In this document: positions 33,530 through 41,866 of the stretch, in pieces
How positions within the stretch are numbered: the first letter of the stretch is position 1
How the letters are laid out: every line of letters begins with the position of its first letter
The notes under the pieces: model-generated
Told to the model about the DNA's origin: nothing
Databases searched by the model: none
What the model saw: the letters and a program-made list of their open reading frames with translations, nothing else
Source of the DNA: JBCDHN01 sp965224535
Lineage (GTDB): Bacteria; Verrucomicrobiota; Verrucomicrobiia; Verrucomicrobiales; DEV007
Assembly (NCBI GenBank): GCA_965224535.1
Contig: CBDCZR010000027.1
Coordinates: forward strand, 62,001-126,000
Direction of reading: 5' to 3'
DNA: 64,000 nt
Position numbers and translations under genes: made by a program

Positions 33530-34904
33530 TTATTTCAGATGCCAGTCCTCGCCATCGGCCATGACACTTGCATTGATCTCCAGCAATTGCTTTTTCAGCC
33601 GTCCAACTAGCTCTGGTTGTTCCTGCGCCAGGTTCTTGGTTTGATTTGGATCGGCTTCCAGATCGAACAGTTGGAAGTTGGTGTAACCGCCCTTTTTAAT
33701 CGCCGGAATCCAGGCTTCTTGAAACGTGTTGCTCGTGGAAAGCTCGTAGTCTGGATCCGCCACCAGGCTATACTTGCCCGAACGCATCGCCACGATGGGC
33801 CGCGACTTCTGCAAGTGCCAAAAGAGAGGCTGATGACGCTGGAAACCCGATTTCCGGCCAGTCAACAGAGGCGAAAGATCCGATCCATCCAAATGCACCC
33901 CTTCCGGCTTCGGCAACCCTAACAAACCACAAATCGTTGGCAGCAAATCCACCAGGCCCGCCGGTTCGGCCGAAACCTGGCCTGTTGCGATGGTTCCCGG
34001 CCAGCAAAAAATACCCGGCACGCGAATCCCTCCCTCCCAATTCATCCCCTTGCGGCCGCGCAGCCCTCCGGTCCGGTCATCGCGGTAGCTGCCGTTGTCC
34101 GAGCCGTAAAAAATGAGCGTGTTCTCCGGCGAATCCAGCATCGCGAGCCTTTTTAGCAGGCGCGAAATCGCACGGTCGGTGTTGTCGATGGTGCCGGAAT
34201 AGATCGCGGCCTTGTCCTTTAATTCGCCGTAGCCGCTTCACGATATCGTCCGGAGCGGCGATCGGCGCGTGCGGCTCGTGAAACCAGATGTTGAGGAAAA
34301 AGGGCGAATCGCCGGGCGCGCCGCTTTCCAGCCAGGAAATGGCTTCATCGACGACGAGCTGGCAGGAGTAGCCCTTCAGTTCGCCAACCGGCTCTCCGTT
34401 TCGGATAAAAGTCTTCGGATTGCGGTGGCTTGGTACGGCATTGTTCCAAGTGGCGAACCAGTGGTCGAAGCCGTGCTTGTCCGGGGTCGGTTTGTCGCGT
34501 TCGGCCGTTGGCAGGCCCAAGTGCCATTTGCCGATGTGGGCGGTGGCGTAGCCGGCTTTTTTGAGGATTTCCGCCAAAGTGACCTCGCGCTCCAGGAGAT
34601 GAGAGTTTTGGGCGGCGTCGTAGATCCAACTGTAGACTCCGGTGCGAATATGCTGACGTCCCGTCATCAAAACGGCTCTGGACGGCGAGCAGACCGCACA
34701 GCCGGAGTAGAAATCGGTGAAGCGCGTCCCTTTCGCCGCCAATCCGTCAATGGCAGGGGTCTTCACCGGTCCACCGTAACATCCGACGTCCTTCCAGCCG
34801 AGATCGTCCGCGAGCAGGACGACGACATTGGGCTGCGCGGAAAGGACGGCGGGCTGGGCCCCGAAGATCGCCAAGGCGAAACAGATCAGAAGACGTGAAC
34901 TCAT
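33530..34904 (-). pseudogene. Arylsulfatase-type sulfatase, broken by one frameshift
   Basis: The N-terminal part (34904 to about 34235) starts with a signal peptide (MSSRLLICFALAIFGAQPAV) and has NVVVLLADDLGWKDVGCYGG and the formylglycine motif SGCAVCSPSRAVLMTGRQ (C-S-P-S-R), plus HIGKWHLG. After DDIVKRL the frame changes; the next frame resumes with GELKDKAAIYSGTIDNTDRA and carries IFYGSDNGSYRDDRTGG, GRKGMNWEGGIRVPGI and LFDLEADPNQTKNLA to the stop at 33530. Removing one base near 34229-34237 gives KRYGELKDKAA, exactly as in intact sulfatases. Recently broken, or an assembly indel. Together about 458 codons, a normal length. Confidence 0.85.
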
Positions 34905-35033
34905 GAGGGCCACGTGAAACCTGAGCATGGCTCGCGTCAAGACTGTCCTACTTGTGCAAATGCCGCGGTCAGCCATGACTTTTGTGTTCCCCTTGCCCCT
35001 TGATACCGCCGCCAGGCCGCGTTCCATTCCCGC

Positions 35034-35363
35034 ATGAATCCGCCCGCATCCACGTTCGTTTGCGTTTTCCTGGGATTATCCGGCCTAACCGGCGTGCTCG
35101 CCCAATCCGTCCCGCAGGAACGCCAAATCACCCACCGCGAAAAATCGCTCACCAAGTACGATCCCTTCTCCGCGGAAGAAATCTGGAAACGCGTCCCCAT
35201 CCCGCCATCGCCGGCGTTGAGCCCGGAGGATGCGCTGAAATCTTTCCAGGTCGCGCCGGGTTTTCGCGTGGAACTGGTCGCTGCGGAGCCGCTGGTCGTC
35301 GATCCGGTGACGTTTGAGTTCGACCCGGACGGCCGCATCTGGGCGGTGGAATTTCGCGGCTGG
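35034..35363 (+). pseudogene. N-terminal remnant of a membrane-bound (PVC-type) dehydrogenase
   Basis: About 110 codons. A signal peptide (VCVFLGLSGLTGVLAQS), then SPEDALKSFQVAPGFRVELV and FEFDPDGRIWAVEFRGWM, which match the beginning of the large PQQ-like/PVC membrane-bound dehydrogenases. The chain then passes, within a few bases of 35363, into unrelated tyrosine-recombinase sequence. The full-length gene would be some 800-1000 codons, so only the head is left. The ATG at 35034 is a proper start. Confidence 0.75.
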
Positions 35364-35778
35364 ATGCGGGTTGCGCCTGAGCGAGGCACTGAGTATCAAG
35401 TTCAGCCAGATCGAGCGCGACAATAACCGGGTCAAGATCCACGGCAAAGGCGCCAAAGAACGCTACGTGCCCCTGCCCGCGCCAATGCTCGATGAGCTGG
35501 GCCAGTGGTGGAAGTATCACAGGCATCCGCGCCTGCTCTTCCCCGCCCTGGGCCGAAATTGGAAGCAGAACCAGCGCAAGCATCGTGCCGATGAGGAGAT
35601 GGCCCGGATTTGCGCGCTGCTGGACTGGCCGCTATCCTCACCGTCCGAAGTGGGCTGTGCCGCCGAAACCGGGCAAGCTGGCCTGGAATGTCCGGAGTGC
35701 GGCGGGCGCCTGTGTTTTCTGCAAGCCTGGGGCCGGGGTCGCTCTCCACCCTGGATCACCCAAGCGATGGATCGATGA
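35362..35778 (+). pseudogene. Remnant of tyrosine integrase fused to IS91-type transposase tail
   Basis: From 35362 the frame reads GCGLRLSEALSIKFSQIERD, KIHGKGAKERYVPLPAPM and YHRHPRLLFPALGRNW, a C-terminal part of a tyrosine recombinase of the kind that travels with IS91-family elements. Without a stop, the same frame goes to LECPECGGRLCFLQAWGRGR (from 35689), which looks like the zinc-ribbon tail of an IS91 transposase. The middle of the element is deleted, and its start is fused to the dehydrogenase head. No catalytic Tyr or transposase core remains. Confidence 0.65.
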
Positions 35779-35945
35779 ACCTTCGACTCCGCCTACTCTT
35801 ACTTATCGCCCTCCCTGGGATCAGATTGCTTTGCCGCCCGAAGCGAAGTGCGCCTCGTCGTGCCCAGCCATCGTCTCCTAAGGCCACCAACGCGTCAATG
35901 AACCCCGGCGCCCGCCAATCGGCCTAGGCTTGTAGTTGGACCGCG

Positions 35946-36024
35946 CTTCGCCCAACAATGGATAGACTCGACTCATCGGGCTAGCGCCCGCTGGTCGAGT
36001 CTATCCTTAATTTGTTAGGGCCGT
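35946..36024. repeat. Large hairpin, attC-like
   Basis: A perfect 13-bp inverted repeat (ggatagactcgac at 35960-35972 and its complement at 35994-36006) encloses another palindrome (cgggctagcgcccg, 35977-35990). Outside are gcccaac (perfect R'' type RYYYAAC on the plus strand) and gttaggg, which on the minus strand read as R''/R' boxes of an integron attC. It lies 19 bases after the stop of the minus-strand zinc-ribbon gene, the place where a cassette attC belongs. No IntI gene is in the window. Confidence 0.5.
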
Positions 36025-36042
36025 TGGTCCTTACAGCGGCGC

Positions 36043-36495
36043 TCAGTCTTTTGTTTGTCCGCCCAGCATATTGGCCGCGGTTTTTACCAGTACCTTGCCC
36101 GCAAATTTGAGGACTGGTGCACCATATTTTTCCGCAGCTTCGAATGCGGGGTCCATACGATCGAAGAATTTGTCCAATGCGTCCTCCTCATCGGGGTAGT
36201 CTTCTGGAGAATCCAAGACCGCTTTAGCCGAGACTATGTCGGAAACGGTCATGCGATAATCCTTCTTTGGTTTCGGGCTATGCATCTTCTTGAGAGGAAT
36301 CTTGGCTTTTTCAAAGGCCCAAACTACCTCGCCCCAAGTTTCAGCATTTAAATACTTCGTGAATAGCGTAGTGAGTTCCTCGTAGGTGAGGTGAACCATC
36401 TCCGAAACCGTGAGGGGGAGTTTGCAACGTTCACAGTCTTTCGAGCCTTGCGATTGAGGAGTTTTGCAGACGGTGCATGTCTTCTGTGCGTCCAT
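36043..36495 (-). CDS. Hypothetical protein with N-terminal zinc ribbon
   Basis: 150 aa. Two CxxC pairs near the N-terminus, KTCTVCKTP and DCERCKLP (residues ~7-10 and 20-23), make a likely zinc ribbon. The rest is helical and acidic (EELTTLFTKYLNAETWGEVV, DEEDALDKFFDRMDPAFEAA). There is no known family to me. The broken IS1634-type element begins some 20 bases before the ATG, and the hairpin at 35.95-36.02 kb follows the stop, so it may be a cassette-borne gene. Expression may depend on a promoter now disrupted by the element. Confidence 0.65.
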   Translation of the reverse strand: MDAQKTCTVCKTPQSQGSKDCERCKLPLTVSEMVHLTYEELTTLFTKYLNAETWGEVVWAFEKAKIPLKKMHSPKPKKDYRMTVSDIVSAKAVLDSPEDYPDEEDALDKFFDRMDPAFEAAEKYGAPVLKFAGKVLVKTAANMLGGQTKD

Positions 36496-36515
36496 AATTC
36501 TTGCCGTAACGTTAA

Positions 36516-38545
36516 GCCGAAGTTAACCCGCCCAATCCGTGACTTCCCATTGACCGTAAGCGAGTTACAGATGATTCATTTTGCACGCTACTGGGCACAA
36601 TCTGCCCAACCTGCAGCAAACCAGTAAACCCCCTCCCCAACTTCGGCCTAACCCGGCGAGCGCACTCCCAACAGCCTCAAAGGCCCGCGCCTGATCGGCC
36701 GTGGGCTGAGTGAGCTTCTCAAACGTTGGGGCACCCTCAAGCTTCGGCCGAAATGTCGATGACACGATGCTCGAAAGATTACCCAGCAATGTGCGCAAAC
36801 TATGCACCGGCCGCCCCTCCTCATCAACCTTGCTCGACACCTTCGAAAGCGTTGTATCGGAACGCTCCGCTGGTGCGACGATGTTCTTGCGCTTGGCCGC
36901 GGCCGCCTCGCGATCCTCCTCGGCAAAGAGCATCGGAGCCAAGGCCTCGCGCATATGCCAGTCTACATAATAGCCTAACATGCAGATAAAAATGTGTGCG
37001 CGCACCATTTCCTCGTCGTTGTGAAAATGGGGCGTACCTGCAAATCGACCGTCTTGAGATTGCGAAAAGCTTTTTCCACATTAGCCAGGCTTTTATAACT
37101 ACGCACCAACCCCTCGCTATCCATCTCCTCGGCGCCAACCCGGCCGGCTCGCACCACGTAGAGCCCGTCGAGGCGCGATTCGCGTTGAATCGAATCCTCC
37201 TTGCGCGTCCAATCCAAACTGTCTTCGCCGATGTTCAACTCGAAGTGCTTGAGCATCTTGTATTTGGCGATATCGCGCTCGATGCGGCGCGCGATGCGGT
37301 CCTTTCCACGGTAAGGATGTCGCGCCCGGCCCACGGTGGCTTTGACTTTTTGCAGAGCTTGTTCGGTGGCTTCAAGCAGCGCTTCTCGCCTCTCGGTACG
37401 CTCTTTGGCCAGGCGCGGATTGCGGCAAACGACGAGGCGCTCGCCGGGATAAAGCTCTTCGCAACTGATCTCGGCCAAGCCGTATTCGTCGAAGAGTTCG
37501 GGCTGCAACGCCTGCTTTTTGGCGAGCTTTTGAATCGCGTCATTGCGCAGCGCACTGATCCAGCCCAGGCCCTCTACGCCGCGAAATTCTTCGTCGATAC
37601 GAGCGCTGGTGATCATGCCGCGGTCACCGACGAGGATGACTTTGCTTAGCCCGAAACGTTCGCGCAGTTTGGTGATCTGGGTGGCGACGGTGTTAGGATC
37701 GGCGGTGGAGCCTTTGAAGGCTTCACAGGCAATCGGGCAGCCGCGTTCATCACAGAGCAGGCCGATGTTGATCCTGTTTTTTGCCGGCTTTGCCATCACG
37801 ATTGTAGCCGCGCTCGGCCAGCGGACAGGTCTCGCCTTCATACCAGGTGCTGGTCAGGTCGTAGAGGACGAGCGTGCCATTTTTGAGGTGGGCTTTGGCC
37901 AATTTTGTCTCAATGTTAGGCTGTTTTTTCGAACAACCAGTGCATGGCTGAATAGATCTCTTTGACGTTGACGGCTGTGTTAGGATCGAGCCCGCAGAGT
38001 TCGCCTAGAGTGGAGCTGGCGGTGTCGGGGGAAAGCTCGCGCGCCAAGGCGAGTTTGGAGCCGGGGAAGAGGATGCGTCCGGCGATGGTGGCCAGAACGA
38101 GCCGGCGTTGCGGAGAGTCGCTGCGCTCGATAATGGCGGGCAGGCCGAGTTTCTTGATGAGAGCAACCACGGCGTGGGCGTGGCCGTGGGATCGGGATCG
38201 CACGACGTCAAAGCTGTCTTGGAGGGAGGTCTCGGTGGCGCGGCCGCCTTTGAGCAGGATGCGGAGGTTTTCGACGACTTCTTTGGGCCAGGAGGTGAGG
38301 TTGGCGATGGTGCGCTTGCGGGTCTTTTTGCCTTCGCGGATGGATTCGCGCAGGAGGATGCAGGGTGGGGAGTTGCGGTTGGGAACCGATTCAATATACA
38401 TGGGTGCGCTATATTGCGCGAATAGTATTAAATATCAACAAAAATTAATACAAAATATCATTTACATGGGCACATATTTTGCCATGAAAATTCATAAGTC
38501 GCTTATAATAAGCAAGTTGCCCGGATTATTGCCTCCAACTTCGGG
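36516..38545 (-). mobile_element. IS1634-family insertion sequence (IS4 superfamily), degenerate
   Basis: About 2.03 kb. Ends are imperfect inverted repeats: gccgaagtt... on the left and its complement (ccaacttcggg) on the right, with further matches over about 55 bases (aatccg, acttt-like, taagcga-tta). Both ends are flanked by ttaa, perhaps a 4-bp target duplication: the joined sequence would be aacgttaaggcaagtatgcc, which also occurs intact at 39280. The transposase gene inside is broken in three places. Limits are uncertain by a few bases. Confidence 0.7.
36565..38401 (-). pseudogene. IS1634-family transposase, three frame breaks
   Basis: Read from 38401: fragment one (to 37916) has IREGKKTRKRTIANLTSWP and GLPAIIERSDSPQRRLVL; the next frame has GTLVLYDLTSTWYEGETCPL (first catalytic Asp) and, after another break, INIGLLCDERGCPIACEAFK, VILVGDRGMITSARIDEE (second Asp) and LANVEKAFRNLKTVDLQVRP (Glu); after a third break comes EEMVRAHIFICMLGYYVDWH and the tail. 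Breaks are at the A6 runs of 37924-37929 and 37777-37782, and near 37018-37024. Restored, it would be about 600 codons with all DDE residues. Either decay or indel errors. Confidence 0.85.
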
Positions 38546-38776
38546 TTAAGGCAAGTATGCCGTGAAGCCGCGTTTGGCTTCCGTTTTCAGATTTGGGGTG
38601 ATCGGCTTCATGGCATACTTGCCTGTTGAACTGAGCCGGCGGCCAACGGGGAAACGGTCAACCGGCTTGCTGGGGGAAAGTATAGGGGCAGTCTCTGGCG
38701 TCAAGGTCTGGGCACCGGAAAATCGCCCCGGTGGCGGGCGCTGCGGTTCCCGGCAATCCGGTCCGCTCGCCCCGGT
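38545..38776. repeat. 232-bp direct repeat, copy A
   Basis: Identical in length to copy B at 39282-39513 and about 96 percent identical (nine differences, mostly transitions, no indels). Each copy begins with gttaaggcaagtatgccgtg and contains a hairpin (aaggcaagtatgcc with its complement ~55 bases further). Copy A follows directly on the end of the insertion sequence. Overlapping ORFs of about 95 codons in each copy are probably not genes. Confidence 0.85.
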
Positions 38777-38793
38777 TGTTATGCGCGCCTGCC

Positions 38794-39261
38794 TTAAGAC
38801 CGTCCATGCTCTGTACCGCGAACCAGCCACTTTAGGACAAAGTCTGAAAACCGATCATCGTGCTTGTAGAAGCTTGGCACCAACAAATCATCCTCATCTC
38901 GAGTTGACGCATCGCTGAAAACTGGAGGATCATCCGCTCCATTTAGAATGACATAAATCGGAAAATCTCCCTCGCCGGGTCGATAAATCTGAAGGTATCC
39001 ACCGTGCGGAATTGGCGAATCGGCTGGTTCAATATCTCCCAACTCGGAAATTGGAACAATTTTGCCGCCTCTGCTCATGTTCCCTTCTTCAGCTGAATTC
39101 AGAAAGTCATAGCCACCTTCAATTGCATACCACTCGACGACTGAAGCGGGGAACCTGAAACCACAAGTTTTCTCCCTGTCCCTAATTTGTTCTAGATTGG
39201 CAAATACAGGCTCAATGCCTAAAAACTTGAACGAATCGTCGTGATATTGAGCCCGAGTCAT
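38794..39261 (-). CDS. SMI1/KNR4 (SUKH)-family protein
   Basis: 155 aa, typical length. The SUKH fold pattern is visible: FLGIEPVFANLEQIRDREKT (helix), CGFRFPASVVEWYAIEGGYD (helix ending with the family's YAIEGG-type motif), then strand regions PISELGDIEPADSPIPHGGY and FPIYVILNGADDPPVFSDAS. SUKH proteins are often immunity proteins of polymorphic toxin systems. It stands alone between two 232-bp repeats, with GGAGAGAG upstream of the ATG. No toxin gene is next to it. It may have been moved in as a single cassette. Confidence 0.75.
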   Translation of the reverse strand: MTRAQYHDDSFKFLGIEPVFANLEQIRDREKTCGFRFPASVVEWYAIEGGYDFLNSAEEGNMSRGGKIVPISELGDIEPADSPIPHGGYLQIYRPGEGDFPIYVILNGADDPPVFSDASTRDEDDLLVPSFYKHDDRFSDFVLKWLVRGTEHGRS

Positions 39262-39281
39262 TCTATCTCTCTCCGCAGAAC

Positions 39282-39513
39282 GTTAAGGCAAGTATGCCGT
39301 GAAGCCGCGTTTGACTTCCGTTTTCAGATTCGAGGTGATCGGCTTCATGGCATACTTGCCTGTTGAACTGAGCCGGCGGCCAACGGGGAAACGGTCAACC
39401 GGCTTGCTGGGGGAAAGTATAGGGGCGGTCTCTGGCGTCAAGGTCCGAGCGCCGGAAAATCGCCACGGTGGCGGGCGTTGCGGTTCCCGGCAATCCGGTC
39501 CGCTCGCCCCGGT
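39282..39513. repeat. 232-bp direct repeat, copy B
   Basis: Partner of copy A (38545-38776), 96 percent identical. It starts 20 bases upstream of the SUKH ATG with the same gttaaggcaag boundary. Beyond 39513 the two copies diverge at once: copy A continues tgttatgcgcg and copy B gcggggcgagcc. Confidence 0.85.
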
Positions 39514-40137
39514 GCGGGGCGAGCCGGGTGAGGCACAAATCTGGGAACGGGACGCTGATTTTCGTGGCCGTGCGGAAACGGCGGGACGTCGCCGCGACAC
39601 GGTCCCATTCGGTTTGGGGCGGTTTTGCGGGTTCAGTTTTCATCGCTGCCGGTTTACAGGGAATTCAGAGATTGCAGCGCCTCCGCGCCTCTGCCTCGGA
39701 ACGAGGCTTAGTTCAACTGGGGATATCCTGCAAAAATGCAGGGATATCCTTTTGTGTTCAACATTTTTGCAGGGATAATTGTGTATTGAAACGGGGCGGT
39801 GGACGCAGGGATTGGAGGTGCGGTGGATGCATGGTCACGAAGGCGTGCTGCCGCCTGTGGTGGGGGATGTTATCGGGGCGAAAGGGCGATGTCAAGATGT
39901 CTGGAGGCGCATTTTTTTTGTGCTTTGTGCTTTGTGCTTTGCGGGGAGAGGTGGCGGAGAATTCTCCCTGCAAGGTTGTCAAAATATCACGGGAATGTGG
40001 CGATTTCTGCCTTCTTGTTTGGACACGACAAGATTAAAAATGACAAAATAATGGAGGACAGAATAATTCTCGAATCGGCTGAAATTGAGGTCATCGACGA
40101 GGTGAGCTCGTTGGGGCGTCTTGGAGCTTTCTAAATC
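39514..40137. other. Non-coding stretch with small repeats
   Basis: Contains no ORF I can support. Visible items: a hairpin ggatatcctgca/tgcagggatatcc at 39721-39749 followed shortly by a second ttttgcaggg copy, and a microsatellite of three tgtgctt units at about 39919-39942. The region may be remains of older elements. Confidence 0.5.
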
Positions 40138-40465
40138 GTAATATGACTGGCTGATTCGCTCAAGTGACCACGACATCTTGACCTAACCAACGAACGGCAA
40201 CGCCGTTCCGGTACCGAAGCCCGGGGTTGGTGGCGCGAAGCGACGCCTACCCCGGGATCAACGATCAACGGGCACCTGAAATTGATCGCTGAAGGTGATC
40301 CGAAACGTTCCGCAAGGCCTTCAGCCTTGGTTTTACCCTTGCCAGGATCCCCGGGGTAGCCTGCGTTTCACTTCGGCAACCCCGGGCTTCGCTACGGAAC
40401 GGCGTTGCCGTTCTTGAACCCACAAGATGTTGTAGTCAGGTGAGCGAATCAGCCAGCCATGAATC
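40138..40465. repeat. Large imperfect palindrome (about 125-bp arms)
   Basis: The left arm (gactggctgattcgctcaa... through aacggcaacgccgttcc, gaagcccggggttg to ctaccccggg) is matched by the right arm in reverse complement (ccccggggtagcc... caaccccgggcttcgc, ggaacggcgttgccgttc, agcgaatcagccagcc). Identity by eye is about 80 percent over 125 bases, around a centre of ~90 bases. Inside the arms are smaller palindromes (cggcaacgccg). It lies downstream of the minus-strand gene at 40525. Confidence 0.75.
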
Positions 40466-40524
40466 GTAGTCACTTGGCCGAAGGCCGATGTGCATTGCCA
40501 GCCAGGAATTGGAAAATTGGAAAA

Positions 40525-41316
40525 TCAGGCGGCGTCGGCTTCGCTGGGAATTTCGGATTCCAGGGGAGCGGGGTCGGAGTGGGGAATTTCGAGGGGCGCG
40601 ATGTTGGCTTCGTTAGGCTCGTTAGGCTCGTTAGGCTCGTTGGGTTGGCTGGGGTGATGGCCGCCGGGGAGGTCGATGATGGTGCGGGCGGTGCGGTAGC
40701 CGTCGACGAATTGGGGGTGGATTTGCTCCAGTTGCTTGGTGAGCAGGTCCATGCATTCGAGGTGGTGGTCGGCTTGGTGGAAGAGTTGGGGGAGTTTGTT
40801 AGTGGATGTTTTGCGTTCGGCGATTTTTGCGCGGGGTTTGCCGATGGCGTTGGAGAACTCTTCGATGGCTTGGTCGAGTTGGTCGATTTGGGCTTGGTCG
40901 ACGCCGTAGCCGGAGAGGTTTTCGAGGTGGGTGGTGGAGGTTTCGAGGATTTCTTCGGCGAGATTGGCTGAGGTGCTTTCGCGGCCGTTGATGAAGGAGG
41001 AACGGGGGTATTCCACGCGTGAAAGGAGGACGGAGTCTTGGGTGATGATGGCGTAGGCTTGGAGGGAGGCGCTGACGCGGGCGGCGATGTCGGCCATTTC
41101 GCTACGGAGAACGGTTTTGTCTTTGGTGATGCCGGTGCTGCTGTTGGTGAGTTGTTTTTTGGCTTCAAGCCGGATTTGATTGGGGATGGGCTTGAAGGCG
41201 TTGTATTCGCTTTGGAAGACGGGGATTGCGGCGATGGCTTCGGCGTTTTCGGGCAGGTTGCAGTAGGCGGTTAGTGCGCCATACATGCGGAGTTTGTTGT
41301 TTTGGCGAGCATTCAT
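40525..41316 (-). CDS. Hypothetical protein with C-terminal NEPNEP repeat
   Basis: 263 aa, mainly helical: QNNKLRMYGALTAYCNLPEN, FKPIPNQIRLEAKKQL, then coil-forming HLENLSGYGVDQAQIDQLDQ. It has an Asn-Glu-Pro triplet repeated three to four times (residues ~230-243) and a Pro-rich, acidic tail. I do not recognise a family; the helical core and ITKDKTVLRSEMADIAARVS resemble cell-surface or filament-associated helical proteins, but nothing can be claimed. Codon use in the repeat is uniform (tta-ggc-tcg on the opposite strand), showing recent expansion. Confidence 0.65.
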   Translation of the reverse strand: MNARQNNKLRMYGALTAYCNLPENAEAIAAIPVFQSEYNAFKPIPNQIRLEAKKQLTNSSTGITKDKTVLRSEMADIAARVSASLQAYAIITQDSVLLSRVEYPRSSFINGRESTSANLAEEILETSTTHLENLSGYGVDQAQIDQLDQAIEEFSNAIGKPRAKIAERKTSTNKLPQLFHQADHHLECMDLLTKQLEQIHPQFVDGYRTARTIIDLPGGHHPSQPNEPNEPNEPNEANIAPLEIPHSDPAPLESEIPSEADAA

Positions 41317-41517
41317 GGGTGGAGTTGGTTGGATGGAAATTGCGCCTGAAATTAGGATAAATTAGTTGTTAAGGCAAGCTTATTATGTTCCCCAATCTGG
41401 CGCGCGGCTATGCGGCGAAATCTCGGCAATACGATTCGGCCTTTCCGAATTTTCCGCCGGATGGGTGTTGTTTTCTTGGTGATGAGAATCTCGGCTCTGA
41501 AAACCTCTGTCAATTCT

Positions 41518-41726
41518 CATAAATTGGATGTAAGTGTACATAAATTGACAGTAAGCGATGATAAATCGAGTGGGTGCGGTCGAAAATGGGATGTGAGTGG
41601 GCATAAATTGACAGCGGACGGCCCTAAATGCGATGCGCGCGGTGAAAAATGGGGTGCGAGCGGTGAAAAATGGGTGCGAGAGGCCGAAAATGGACCGTAA
41701 GGGGCGCGAAATGGGGTGTGAGCGGC
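41518..41726. repeat. Degenerate 21-bp tandem array (10 units)
   Basis: Ten head-to-tail units, 21 bases each except unit 8 (20 bases), e.g. cataaattgacagtaagcga, cgaaaatgggatgtgagtgg, gaaaaatggggtgcgagcgg. Read as protein (plus strand) they give a seven-residue period such as HKLDVSV, HKLTVSD, RKWDVSG, EKWGASG. It lies in the 550-base gap between the minus-strand gene (ending upstream at 41316) and the ExbB operon. Confidence 0.85.
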
Positions 41727-41866
41727 AATAATATCATTTTCAGCGCATCCGGGCCCTGCCGCGGCCGTTCGCGGGCCGGTTTCGCAAACTGGGGGTGAGA
41801 TTCTGTTGACCTTTTCCCTCGAAATTGGTTCTCTCTGCGCGTCCAAGTCCAAGAATCTCCCATCCC

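Noticed and set aside
35314..35778. Integron integrase (IntI)
   Set aside because: The recombinase fragment matches IS91-associated tyrosine recombinases better than IntI and has no catalytic Tyr; it cannot be taken as evidence of an integron.
38546..38830. ORFs of about 95 codons inside both 232-bp repeats
   Set aside because: The two strands both give open frames of similar length caused by the GC-rich inverted repeats; no start signal and no conserved protein pattern beyond DNA identity.
41410..41700. 96-codon ORF made of the heptad repeat (HKLDVSV...)
   Set aside because: It is a by-product of the 21-bp array; one 20-bp unit breaks the phase and there is no start with a plausible ribosome-binding site.
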